DNA of 64,000 bases from Garcia nutans (taxonomy: Eukaryota; Streptophyta; Magnoliopsida; Malpighiales; Euphorbiaceae), in contig CANTUV010000039.1 in the NCBI GenBank assembly GCA_947685225.1, forward strand, positions 36,572,001-36,636,000, in the 5' to 3' direction. Under the pieces are notes generated by a model that was not told the DNA's origin, did no database searches, and saw only the letters and a program-made list of their open reading frames with translations. The position numbers and the translations under genes are program-made. The first letter of the stretch is position 1. Every line of letters starts with the position of its first letter. Below are positions 1 to 9,626 of this stretch, piece after piece.

Positions 1-1
1 T

Positions 2-994
2 GTTAAAAAGGATAAGCACAGCATTTTGATTGTACAAATTTATGTGGATGACATAATATTTGGAGCTACTAATGAAGTCTTGTGCAAAGAATTTGCTTCT
101 TGTATGACTAGGGAATTTGAAATGAGCATGATGGGTGAACTCAAGTTTTTCCTTGGACTGCAAGTCAAGCAATGTAAAGATGGGATCTTCATTAACCAAT
201 CCAAATATACAAAAGAACTCATCAAGAAATTTGGAATGGATGGCTGCAAAACTAGCAAAACTCCTATGAGCACATCATTGAAATTAGGTAAAGATGAAAA
301 TGGTAAAGCAGTAGATGAGAAGAAATATCGAGGTATCATCGGATCACTACTTTACTTAACCGCTTCTAGGCCTGATATAATGTATAGTGTATGTCTTTGT
401 GCTAGATTTCAAACTAGTCCTAAAGAATCACACTTGAATGCCACTAAAAGAATCTTGAAATATTTGAGTGGTACAATGCATTTAGGACTTTGGTATCCTA
501 AAAACACATCATTTCATATTATAGGATTTTCAGATGCGGATTATGCTGGTAGCATCTTAGATAGGAAAAGCACAACAGGAGCATGTCACTTTCTTGGTAA
601 TTGTCTAGTTTCTTGGCATAGTAAGAAACAAGCATCGGTTGCTTTATCCACAACGGAAGCTGAATATGTTGCAGCATGTTTTTGTTGCACACAAGTATTA
701 TGGATGAAACAACAATTGCTTAACTATGGTAAAATGTTTAACAATATCTCCATTAAATGTGATAACACTAGTGCTATCAATTTGTCTAAGAATCCTATCC
801 AACATTCTAGATCCAAGCATATAGATATTAGACATCATTTCTTGAGGGAAAATGTACAAAATCAGAACATAATCCTAGAATTTATAGATACAGAAAATCA
901 ACTTGCTGATGTCTTTACAAAACCCTTGAATGAAGATAGACTCAACTTCATCAAACTCAATTTAGGAATGATTGATGGAATCACTTTGAGTTAA
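2..994 (+). CDS. Ty1/copia (Sirevirus-type) pol, C-terminal part: end of reverse transcriptase and RNase H
   Basis: The open frame enters from the window edge and runs to a TAA at 992-994, so only the last ~331 residues of the polyprotein are here. It begins in the RT palm, with the catalytic YVDD about 15 residues in, followed by the RVT_2-type stretch (GELKFFLGLQV). The copia RNase H follows, with its acidic residues in SDADYAG, STTEAEY and CDNTSAI, and the closing KHIDIRHHFLRE and ADVFTKPL motifs. No stop or shift is visible, so this part looks young. The downstream extra ORF, serial purine tracts and long LTR place it in the Sirevirus (SIRE1/Maximus) group. The enzyme copies element RNA into DNA inside virus-like particles. 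Confidence 0.93.
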   Translation, partial: VKKDKHSILIVQIYVDDIIFGATNEVLCKEFASCMTREFEMSMMGELKFFLGLQVKQCKDGIFINQSKYTKELIKKFGMDGCKTSKTPMSTSLKLGKDENGKAVDEKKYRGIIGSLLYLTASRPDIMYSVCLCARFQTSPKESHLNATKRILKYLSGTMHLGLWYPKNTSFHIIGFSDADYAGSILDRKSTTGACHFLGNCLVSWHSKKQASVALSTTEAEYVAACFCCTQVLWMKQQLLNYGKMFNNISIKCDNTSAINLSKNPIQHSRSKHIDIRHHFLRENVQNQNIILEFIDTENQLADVFTKPLNEDRLNFIKLNLGMIDGITLS

Positions 995-1565
995 TTAAAA
1001 CTTTTGCCTTACAATAAAGTTTCTATGTGCATGAAATTAATTTTTCTTAACACACTTGGAATATCTTCCATCTTTCCTTGAATCTTTCATTTTTTAGTCT
1101 GTCGCGGTCGCTCTAGTGTCCTTTCGAGATCGCTATCTCGTCTGCCAGTTTTATTCAATAAAAATCTCTGTGCGCGGTCGAGAAAATTTGTGCGCGGCCG
1201 CACCAATTTGAATAGTTTCGACCGTTACAGTTGCTTTCTTCACTCGCGAGCGTACTGATCATAATAATGGTCGCTGGACCCAATGTTGCGATCGCACCTT
1301 GTTAAATCTGCGACCGCACCCTGTACACTCTGCTCGAAAATTTATAACAGTTGGCTGTGTGACAGGTCGCAACTCTTAACTTCCAACAGTCATAAACGGC
1401 TATTTTCTTTACTTCATCTATTTAAGAAGTGTTTTGCATCAGTTTATATGATATTTTGCCTATTAAAGCACACAAACCTCCCTCTGAAACCCTAAAAACC
1501 TCTCAATATCATCTGTTTCTCAATCACTCTCTGTTTTCCTACTCTCTTCTGTTCTTTCTATTCTG
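995..1565 (+). other. Spacer between pol and the downstream ORF, rich in GCGACCGC-like motifs
   Basis: No gene is seen here. The stretch carries several copies of a CG-rich 8-mer and its relatives (GCGGTCGC near 1103, GCGCGGTCG near 1177, GCGGCCGCACC near 1197, GCGATCGCACC near 1288, GCGACCGCACC near 1309). The same motifs fill the LTR at 3530-4210. An A-rich and pyrimidine-rich leader precedes the ATG at 1566. Confidence 0.5.
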
Positions 1566-2963
1566 ATGGCCCCCAAAAGAAAAACCACTTCCAAAATAAA
1601 AGGTCAAGCCAAGAGAGTTCCAGGAATCACCATTAGAGAACCCATTGTTGATCCTCCATCTCCTCCACAGTCTAAAAGAGGTGAGAAAATTCACAAACCT
1701 CACCACCAAACTTCTGAGGAAGATATTAGGTATGCTATGTTGAAGAAAAAGAAGGTTGAAGGCACCAAATCACCTTTTGGTGGGATGCTGTCTGCCTTGA
1801 ACATCAAGGACAAAATTGAAGGATTATTGGATGTCCTTGGATGGAGAAAATTTGTCTTCCCTGAAGAAGTAGGTTATTCTAGTCTGAGTAAGGAGTTTCT
1901 AATGTCTCTCCAAATAGAGAAGAGTGCAAACTCTGCAATAGGGTGGTATGGGGTTAGGTTTAAGCTATTTGACAACTACCACTCCTTAACCCTAGAAGAT
2001 TTTGGCAGCATTTGGAACTTCCCTTCTGAAGGTATAACCTCTTACAATGACCAAGTCTTCTCAAACCAAACCCTCTCTGATTTCTGGAGAGAAATTTCCA
2101 TTGAAACTTCTTTTGAAAAGGAATCTAAAGCAAGGCACATCAAATCTCTCACCCACTGGATGCTCCATAGGATTATCACCTATACCATTCATCAAAGAGC
2201 AGATGGGAATGAGAAAGTAACCAAAAGAGACCTTATCTTTCTCTATGCTTTCACCCACAACATCAAAATAAACACCACCAAGTTCTTGATTGATACCTTT
2301 TATCATCATGCTGTTACAAGAACTGGTACCTTCTTCCTATCCTCTCAAGTTACTCAAATAGCTAGGCACCTAAACCTTCTGAATGATTTGAACTTAGCTA
2401 CTTTGAGAAACCCTTTCACTCTAGCCTCTAATGCTATCACAATCGATTACTTAGAGCATGCTGGATGTGTAAGGAAGATTGAAGGATCATATGTATACTA
2501 CTTTGGCAAAAAAGGAGTTGTGGACAAACAAAAGAAAAGGCCCAGGTATACAATTAAGGGAGAGGGAGATTCTGTGGAAGTTGCTGTGGAATTACCTCCA
2601 AAAGCAACTTCATCAAAAGCTGCTCAAGAAACTACTTCATCCTCCACACAACTCATCCTCCAAGCTATCAAAACACTCTCAAGGAAACTCTCTAAGTTCA
2701 AGAAAAGTGTCTCCAAGAGATTCCAGCACTTGAACAAGAGAATAGACCTTATATCTCATATACACCATGATCTATATGATATGCAAGGCAAATTGGACTT
2801 GCCTCAATGCAACCTTGAAGATTGGGATATAAGTGATCACACCCAAAGCATTGCTGAAGAAGAAGAGTCCATTAGCACTAGCTCTGCCTCTGTTGCACCT
2901 CAAGATAAAGGAAAAGCTCCTTTAGTTGAAGAAGAGTTAGATGTAGATGATGACTCTGATTAG
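1566..2963 (+). CDS. Extra ORF in the env position of a Sirevirus (465 aa, plant-transposon-type domain)
   Basis: This uninterrupted ORF lies 571 bp after pol and 450 bp before the 3' LTR, where Sireviruses carry their so-called env-like gene. The N terminus (to ~40) is basic and proline-rich (MAPKRK start). The middle (about 70-320) is a globular domain of the kind annotated in plant genomes as putative plant transposon protein. Residues ~345-370 are Ser/Thr-rich, ~375-425 is a Lys/Leu-rich probable coiled coil, and the tail is very acidic (ends DVDDDSD). I see no signal peptide and no convincing membrane segment, which argues against a fusion protein. Function unknown; the intact frame suggests recent selection or recent insertion. 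Confidence 0.8.
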   Translation: MAPKRKTTSKIKGQAKRVPGITIREPIVDPPSPPQSKRGEKIHKPHHQTSEEDIRYAMLKKKKVEGTKSPFGGMLSALNIKDKIEGLLDVLGWRKFVFPEEVGYSSLSKEFLMSLQIEKSANSAIGWYGVRFKLFDNYHSLTLEDFGSIWNFPSEGITSYNDQVFSNQTLSDFWREISIETSFEKESKARHIKSLTHWMLHRIITYTIHQRADGNEKVTKRDLIFLYAFTHNIKINTTKFLIDTFYHHAVTRTGTFFLSSQVTQIARHLNLLNDLNLATLRNPFTLASNAITIDYLEHAGCVRKIEGSYVYYFGKKGVVDKQKKRPRYTIKGEGDSVEVAVELPPKATSSKAAQETTSSSTQLILQAIKTLSRKLSKFKKSVSKRFQHLNKRIDLISHIHHDLYDMQGKLDLPQCNLEDWDISDHTQSIAEEEESISTSSASVAPQDKGKAPLVEEELDVDDDSD

Positions 2964-3413
2964 CTTAAAACTTTTTGTGTCTCTATTGTTTGCATTTTCA
3001 TATGCTTGTTTTAATCTCTCTTTGTTCTTTCCTCCACTTTAATAAATATAATGTTTAAATACCCTTTAATTGTTTTGTTAATTGTTTTGCTTAACATTTG
3101 TTTCATTTTGCCTATGACAATGGGGGAGAAAAGAAAATACCAAAATGGAATGAGGGGGAGAACAAGAATAAAAACAATAATGGGAGAAACAAGTATACAT
3201 GTTGAAAAGAATAAGAACAATAATGGGGAGAATCAAGTATACATGTTGAAATTTGTTGAAAATGTTGAAATTTGTTGAACATTTGCACCAAGATAATCTA
3301 ATAATCACAATGCTCTTAACCATGATTGTTGCATATATTAAGGGGGAGCATTTTAAGATTTATTATTTTTCTCATCATTCCATTTGAATTGTCAAAGTCA
3401 AAATGGGGGAGAT
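2964..3413 (+). promoter_or_regulatory. 3' untranslated region with serial polypurine tracts
   Basis: At least five G-rich purine runs of the type GGGGGAGA/GGGGAGA are spaced through this stretch (about 3122, 3152, 3181, 3224, 3342, 3404). The last, ending at 3412-3413, abuts the TGTTAG start of the LTR and is therefore the plus-strand primer site. Repeated purine tracts before the 3' LTR are a known Sirevirus hallmark. An ORF in this stretch is low-complexity and is not called. Confidence 0.8.
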
Positions 3414-4809
3414 TGTTAGACAAATGATCTTAATTTTGATCCTTGACAAATCAAATGGATGATCTATTTAACTTGTATTTAAGAAATCTTGTTGCAGGAT
3501 TAGGTTGCTTCTAATAAAGGTGAACAGAACACTTATAGCGGTCGCACCTCACCTGTATACAACCGTTTCATGCAATTACAAGAAGAAACCTTATCACAGT
3601 AGGTTTCGCGGTCATAAGTTCGACCTCAGTCGCGACCGCTCATGAGGAATAGCAACCGTCCCAATATGTGAATGAACGCTACTCAAGGAATTTAAATCAT
3701 TACAATCACAGTAAGGTTCGCGGTGACAAGAACGGTGAATAACTCGACCTCGCTTACTAGATTAGCGACCGCCCACTCAGAGTCGCGACCGCCCTACTAA
3801 TTCAAGAAGAAATTGCTTAAAGAGACAGTAGTGTTCGCGTCCTCAGGTGCGTCCAGAAGTTCGACGCGAGAATCTGAGTTCGACCGCGAGATGCTACATA
3901 GGGGGACCGCGAGATTCAAATTATGGCGGACATCTCTTTTGCTCTGTCAGAGAATGACACGTGACATGACCGTTGTAATCCCACTTCAATATTCAAAAAG
4001 GGCGACCGCACCTTTGCTTGGCGCGACCGTCCCGACAAACATAGCATGGGCAAGAACCGGTCCGACAAACACAGCATGGGCAAGATTCCAGCTGCAGAGC
4101 ACTAAAATTCGACTGTTGAAGCTTTTTCAAACGTAGCGACCGCCCCTTTTAAAAGGACGACCGCATGAAGCATGAGCGCGACCATCCTGGTATGAAGGGC
4201 GACCGCGAAGAGCTTCGGATAGTTTAAGTAAAGAAGGTCTAAGCTGCCAAGACTTTATTCTCAACATCAATAACGGCTAGTAAGACCACATTGGCTATAA
4301 ATACAATGTTTTTATGAGAAAACAAAAAGAGACAACATTGAGAAAATATTTTCATAGCCAAGCAACAAATTTTCTTTTACTTAAACTTGCATTTGAATTG
4401 TAATGAATGTTAGGTGTTAGCATTGAAAACACCATTGTATAAGTTTGAGTGTGAGCTTGGGAAACACTTGGGTTGTGAGAGTAAGCCTAGTAAAACTCTT
4501 GTTTGGGTTGTAAGTGTGAGCCTAAGAAAAACACTTGTGAAGTTAGGTGTGAACTTGTGAAAACACCAAAGTTGGAAGTGAGCTTGTAAAAACTTCAAAG
4601 ATTAGTGGAACCTTAACAAGTTGTTAAGGAAGTGGATGTAGGATTGAAGTAAATCCGAACCACTATAAATCTTGTATGTTCTTTCTTTCTTCCATCACTC
4701 AACCAACTCTCTATTCCGCATTTCTTGTTTGTTGAGTTTTTTAAATTGTCATTACTTCTTGAGGAAACCAATTCACCCCCCCCCTCTTGGTTGCCATCTT
4801 GGGACAACA
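3414..4809 (+). repeat. 3' LTR of the Sirevirus element (1396 bp)
   Basis: It starts TGTTAGAC directly after the terminal purine tract and ends GGGACAACA after a C-rich run and the TTGGTTGCCATC segment common near Sirevirus LTR ends, giving TGTT...AACA termini. It contains a TATA box near 4296 and more than ten GCGACCG-type motifs between 3537 and 4200. A run of degenerate AAAACACTTG/GTGAGC direct repeats follows at 4400-4600. The 5' LTR lies outside the window, so the target-site duplication cannot be checked; the 5 bases after the end are CAAAG... preceded by the last A of the LTR. Confidence 0.8.
4296..4303 (+). promoter_or_regulatory. TATA box in the Sirevirus LTR
   Basis: TATAAATA lies 883 bp into the LTR, preceded by a GC-motif-rich zone and followed by A-rich sequence, as expected for the U3/R boundary of a plant LTR. 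Transcription would start roughly 30 bp downstream. Confidence 0.55.
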
Positions 4810-5600
4810 CAAAGAAAAGAAAGATGTTAATGTAGGCTATAACAATTATAAAGTTACATCAAAATGGAGTTACATATAGTTTTTATAGCCTTCAGGTCAT
4901 GAAATAGCCATTTGAGGTTGGGACCAACATGTTTGATTCTTATCTTCCACTAATTTCTTTGCCAGAGCCATTTCATGGTCAGACTAGGCACGTTCTGGTT
5001 GGTATACTGTGATGCCAGTCGGAGAACATAGTGGCTCGGTTGAAATATTTGAGATACTACTTAATGCTCTTCCAATGGTTGGTCTACATGGCTTCCACTT
5101 ATTGATTGGAGATGTAATGGCTTCTAACTTAAGTATTTTTTAAATAGGCCAATCAGACTTGCACCAGGTCCAGTCGGAATATTTGTGGTCCATCCAACTT
5201 TTGGGAGTACCCTTGGTCGGAAACTCTGCTGGATGATTTGGAGAAAATTGGCTCCAATTGTCCAGTCGAAATTCCTTAAGGTCCGATCAAAATCCTTATG
5301 GTACTCTGAGAAAGTGAGAGTACTTCTGACCGTGAAACCTTCTGTCTCTTTTGGTTCTTTTCTCATCCAATGGTCTGGTCATAATAGTGAATGGTCAGGT
5401 TGGACTGGATGTGGTATGGTGAGATGTTGGGAGTACTCTCCACCGTGAAACCTTCTATGTCATTTGACTCATTTTGAATATGAGTAGTCCAGTTGGTCTT
5501 TTAAATGGTCCAATCAGACTTTTTAAGGATTCTTCAAAGAAATAACTTCCTGCACAATGTAACTTGATACAAGTGTTAGTTTAATTCAATTTGATTGCCT
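4810..5600. other. Unassigned stretch, probably old repeat DNA
   Basis: No credible gene. The sequence is rich in GGTC/GGTT and CCAGTCGG-type words, including several variants of TGGTCCAATCAGACTT (5149-5160 and near 5509-5520), so it holds degenerate internal repeats. It could be a decayed LTR or the gag region of the copia relic that follows; I cannot decide from sequence alone. Confidence 0.35.
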
Positions 5601-5620
5601 AAGATAAAAAATAGGAGGGT

Positions 5621-5899
5621 TTGGCTAACAACTATGAAAATAAAATTTTGAAAGAAGAAATAAAAGAACTCAAAAATTCTATTTCTAAATTTCATAAAGG
5701 AAAGGAAGCATTAAATACATTGATTAGTCTTCAAAGGTCACCATCCTGCAAATATAGTTTAGGATTAAATAGCTCAACTCCCACCACATGTAATGCACCA
5801 ACATTTGTTAAAGCCTCTACAACTCAAACCTCTAGTGTTGAGGTTGTAAAGAACACCAATGCACACTCTAAGCCTAAAAGTCCCAAAAAGACTACTTAA
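5621..5899 (+). pseudogene. Copia gag C-terminal fragment
   Basis: A ~92-codon open stretch with a Lys/Glu-rich helical start (KEEIKELKNSISKFHKGKE) and a polar Ser/Thr/Asn tail. This resembles the Sirevirus gag segment just before the zinc knuckle and protease. The capsid part upstream is not recognisable. It is placed with the following pol relic by order and spacing. Confidence 0.6.
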
Positions 5900-6095
5900 G
5901 GTTCACTAGGTAGTGGAACTAAGTTGTGAAGAACAAAGTATGCATATATGTACACCAAGCATGAACACAAGCACAAGTATGCACAAACACAATCTCATTT
6001 CATCCATACTTGTGGTTGCCAATATAATTCTTTGAAATTCAATAAAAAAAAAAAGAATGCAAAGACATAAAACCTTGTATTAATCTCATTATTGC

Positions 6096-7290
6096 ATGAA
6101 ATTTGGACATATAAGCATATTTTGCTATATTAGGAAGGCTCAACTTAAATTAGAGGATCATTCAACAACTAACTCTCAAAGACCCATGTTCATTTGGGTA
6201 CCTAAAAAAGATGAACCCTACTGTCTTGTAAGTATGTATAAAATTCACAATCCAAGAAAGCACTCAGCTTGTAGATAGTGGATGCTCAAGGCATATGACC
6301 AGTAATGCAAAACTTTTCACAACCCTTACTTACAAGCAAGGAGATAATGTAACATTTGGAAACAATGCTAAATTTAAAATTATAGGTATTGGTTCTATTT
6401 GTATGCTTGGTAAGAATGGCGTATGGTCAGTTGATGGTTTGAAACATAATTTTCTTAGTGTTAGTCAATTATGTGATAACGGATAGAATGTCATTTTTAA
6501 CTCATGTCATTTTTAACTCTAAATGATGCAAACTTAACTCTTTTAATGGTGAACTTGCATTCAAAGGAGGTAGAATTGGTAACACTTATAAAATTTACAC
6601 TCTAACAATGCTTTTGAATGTTTAGTTACTATTAGTAATAATACTTGGCTTTAGCATAGAAGATTAGAATATGCTAGTATGGATCAACTAAAATGTTTAA
6701 GTAAGGAAGAACATATGGATGGGCTACCCAAAGTGAAATTTCACAAAGATAAGATATGCAAACCATGTCAACTTAGGAAACAACACAAAAGTTCTTTCAA
6801 ATCCAAGAATGTTGTAAGTAATTCAAAACCTCTAGAATTAATACTTTTATACTTGTTTAGGCCAAATAGAGTTGCTAGTCTAGGAGAAAAATTACATGCA
6901 TTTGTCGTTGTTGATGATTACTCTAGGTTTACTTGGATTAATTTCTTGGTTCATAAGAATGAAGCTTTTAATCATTTTAAAATTTTTGCCGAAAGAGTTC
7001 AAAATAAAAAAAAGGTTATGTAATCATATTGATTAGAAGTGATCATGGTAAAGAATTTGAAAATGAGAATTTTGAAAATTTTTGCAATGAATTTATTATT
7101 TTACACAATTTTTCAGCACCTAGAACACCACAACAAAATGTTATGGTTGAAAGAAAAAAATAGAACCTTGATAGAAATGGCTAGAACAATATTCAAAGCG
7201 TATAGCTTATCTTCTTACTTTTGGATGAAAGCCATTAATATCGCATGCTATATTTCAAATTTGAGTTTTCAAAAGACCATTAATAAATAA
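6096..7290 (+). pseudogene. Copia zinc knuckle, protease and integrase relic
   Basis: In order: a degenerate knuckle (GHIS...C near 6106-6130); the protease active site DSG at 6274-6282, followed by CSRHMTSNA and ending LKHNFLSVSQLCDNG; and a pre-integrase zinc region (ICKPCQLRKQHKS). The integrase core follows, with its first Asp in VVVDDYSRFTW, the second in RSDHGKEFENE and the Glu in MVERKNRTL. These lie in at least four different frames with stops (for example at 6484 and 7021), so no polyprotein can be made. Confidence 0.85.
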
Positions 7291-7839
7291 AACTTCTTAT
7301 GAACCATGGAATGGAAGAAAATAAAAAAATTTATACCTTAGAGTATTTGGATGCAAATGCTTTATATTAAATACCAAGGACAATCTTGAAAAATTCTCAT
7401 CCAAATCGAATGAAGGTGTGTTCTTAGGATACTCATCTTTTAGTAAAGCATATAGAGTATTCAATATGAGAACTTTAGTAGTTAAAAAAATCAATGCATG
7501 TTATATTTGATGAATCTTCTAAGGTTGATCATGTGAAAGGTAGTATTCTTGATGATTTTGTAGGTACATTTGAAGTGCTTGATATAAAAGATGTTTCAAA
7601 GGAAAATAATGATGAGCTAGAATAAATAGTAGAATAAGAAAAGTCTAAGATAAAAGAGACTTAAGAACTACCCAAAGGTTGACATTATCAAAAGGATCAT
7701 CCTAAAGAACTCATCATTGGTGATACTTCAATGGGAGCAACTACTATATCAAAATTGAAGTATTTAGATTCTAATGTTGCTTTTGTTTCTCAAATAGAGC
7801 CAAGGACTATTAATGAGGTTCTTGGTGATAAATGTTGGG

Positions 7840-8857
7840 TGATTGCCATTTAAGATGAACTCAACCAATTTGAAAGAAATAAAGTGTGAGAACTTATACC
7901 TAAACCCAAATATCATCCAATTATTGGTTGCAAATGGGTGTATAGGAATAAGCTTGATAAATATGGTCTCATCACTAGAAATAAAGCTGGATTGGTAGCC
8001 AAAGCCTATAACCAAGAGGAAGGCATTGATTATGATAAGACATTTGCCCCCACAGCAAGATTAGAAGCAATTAGAATTTTGTTTGCATTTGCATGTCATA
8101 ATAATTTTAAACTTTTTCAAATGGATGTCAAAAGTGCATTTTAGAATGGTTTTATTAATGAAGTCTATGTTGAACAACCTCCTAATTTTCAAGATTATAA
8201 ATTTTCAAATTATGTTTTAAAATTAACCAAGGCACTATATGGACTGAAACAAGCTCAGCTTAGTATGATAGACTTAGTGCATATTTATGAGAAAACGGAT
8301 TTTTAAAAAGAAAAGTACACAATACACTTTTTGTTAAAAAAAATTGCATAACATTCTAATTGTGTAAATTTATGTCGATGGCATTATATTTGGTGCTACT
8401 AATGAATCTTTGTGCCAAGAATTTGACTTTTGTATGACTAGGAAATCTTTATTAACCAATCCAAATACACAAAGGAACTTCTCAAAACGTTCAGCATGGA
8501 TAGTTGCAAGGATAGTAAAACTCCAATGAGTACATCCTTGAAGATAGACAAAGATGAAATTGGTAAGAAAGTTGATAAGAAGAAATATTGAGGTATTATC
8601 ATATCACTCCTTTATCTTACCACTTCTAGACCAGATATAATGTATAGTATTTGTTTGTGTGCTAGATTTCAATCATGCCCTAAAGAATCACACTTAAATA
8701 CTATTAAAATAATTTTAAAATACTTAAGTGGAACATTGCATTGAGGACTTTGGTATCCGAGAAATACATTATTTGACATTTTAGGTTTTCAGGATGTGGA
8801 TTTTGCTGGTAGCCTATTAGATAGGAAAAGCATGACCGAAGTTTGCAATTTTCTTAG
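7840..8857 (+). pseudogene. Copia reverse transcriptase / RNase H relic
   Basis: RVT_2 signatures are visible: GCKWVYRNKLDKYG, AKAYNQEEGIDYDKTFAP and ARLEAIR, followed by a TAG where DVKSAFLNG is expected (8142-8144). The palm YVDD is altered to YVDG near 8365. After a deletion at ~8440 the connection and RNase H sequences follow to the D insertion. The copy is far older than the one at 2-994, judging by the number of lesions. Confidence 0.85.
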
Positions 8858-9626
8858 TGTAGACCCTTAATTTTAGCCCAGATTAAATTTGAACCCGATT
8901 AAAAGGACCAAATTAGATTTAATAAGCTTAAACCTAGTTCGGTACAATTTTAGAAGCTCAAACCTAGTCTTGTTAAAATTTTAAAAGCTTGAATTTAGTC
9001 CGGTCTAATTTTAAAATGCCTAAATTAAACTGGTCTAATTTACAAAAGTCCAAATTAGGTTCAATCCAAAGATTAGAAATTGATTCGGTGTGGTTTCATT
9101 CGATATAGACTATGCCCATATCAAATTGGACCCATCCAAATCGATATGAGTGATGCTCATATCGAATTGGTTGTGGTCCAGTTCAATATGAGATTAGCTC
9201 ATGATGAATTGGTCATGGTCTTATTTAACATGAGTTCAGTTTCAATAAGTCCTAATTGTGTTTAACTTGTGAAAATTTCAGATAACAGTTAAGTGTTGTA
9301 ACCGGATTAGGGGAGTGATTAAATACAAATCAAGAGAAAAAGCTAAGGCAGCAGCTGTGATTAAGAAATATAAGCAGCAATTAACAAAGAAAGAGCAATT
9401 AATACAGAAACTGAAACATAAAAGAATCAACACAGTAACGAAGGAAGAGGCAGTAGCTGAAAGTAGCAATTGTCTTTGGATTGCATTCACTCAACCAAAA
9501 ATCAATTGATCCAAGCAAACATCTAAATGAGCTTTATTCAAGATATTAAAATTGGTGGAGCCTACAATGCAGGTATCATCTTCTTACCTTATTTGAATTT
9601 CAACTAACCTTCTTCATGAATTTTAT
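8858..9626 (+). repeat. Element D: first 769 bp of a + strand Tat-type LTR
   Basis: It starts TGTAGACCCTTAATTTT, the 5' end shared by the Tat LTRs in this window, inside the copia RNase H relic (left flank CTTAG). Its right part, with a gtggagcctacaatgcaggt block, matches the LTR interior of element C near 47850-47890 in the same orientation. It stops at 9626 where element B begins. Its remaining LTR and body are not in the window. A short ORF at 9315-9509 looks incidental. Confidence 0.65.

Larger units (their letters stand above)
5600..8857 (+). mobile_element. Decayed second Sirevirus-like Ty1/copia element
   Basis: Fragments follow the copia order gag, protease, integrase, RT, RNase H on the + strand, split by many stops and shifts. 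The RT/RNase H part (8350-8857) is clearly related to 40-610, for example the shared gctactaatgaa and ggaccttggtatcc regions, but lacks ~90 bp after the CTAGG at 8440. It is cut at 8857 by the Tat-type LTR D within the RNase H domain. No LTR of this copy was recognised. Confidence 0.85.

Noticed and set aside
1566..2963. Calling the downstream Sirevirus ORF a true envelope protein
   Set aside because: No signal peptide, membrane span or cleavage site is visible; only its position is env-like.
5124..5448. Overlapping 80-87-codon frames at 5124-5448
   Set aside because: No domain, opposite strands overlap, and the region is built of degenerate GGTC/CCAGTCGG words.
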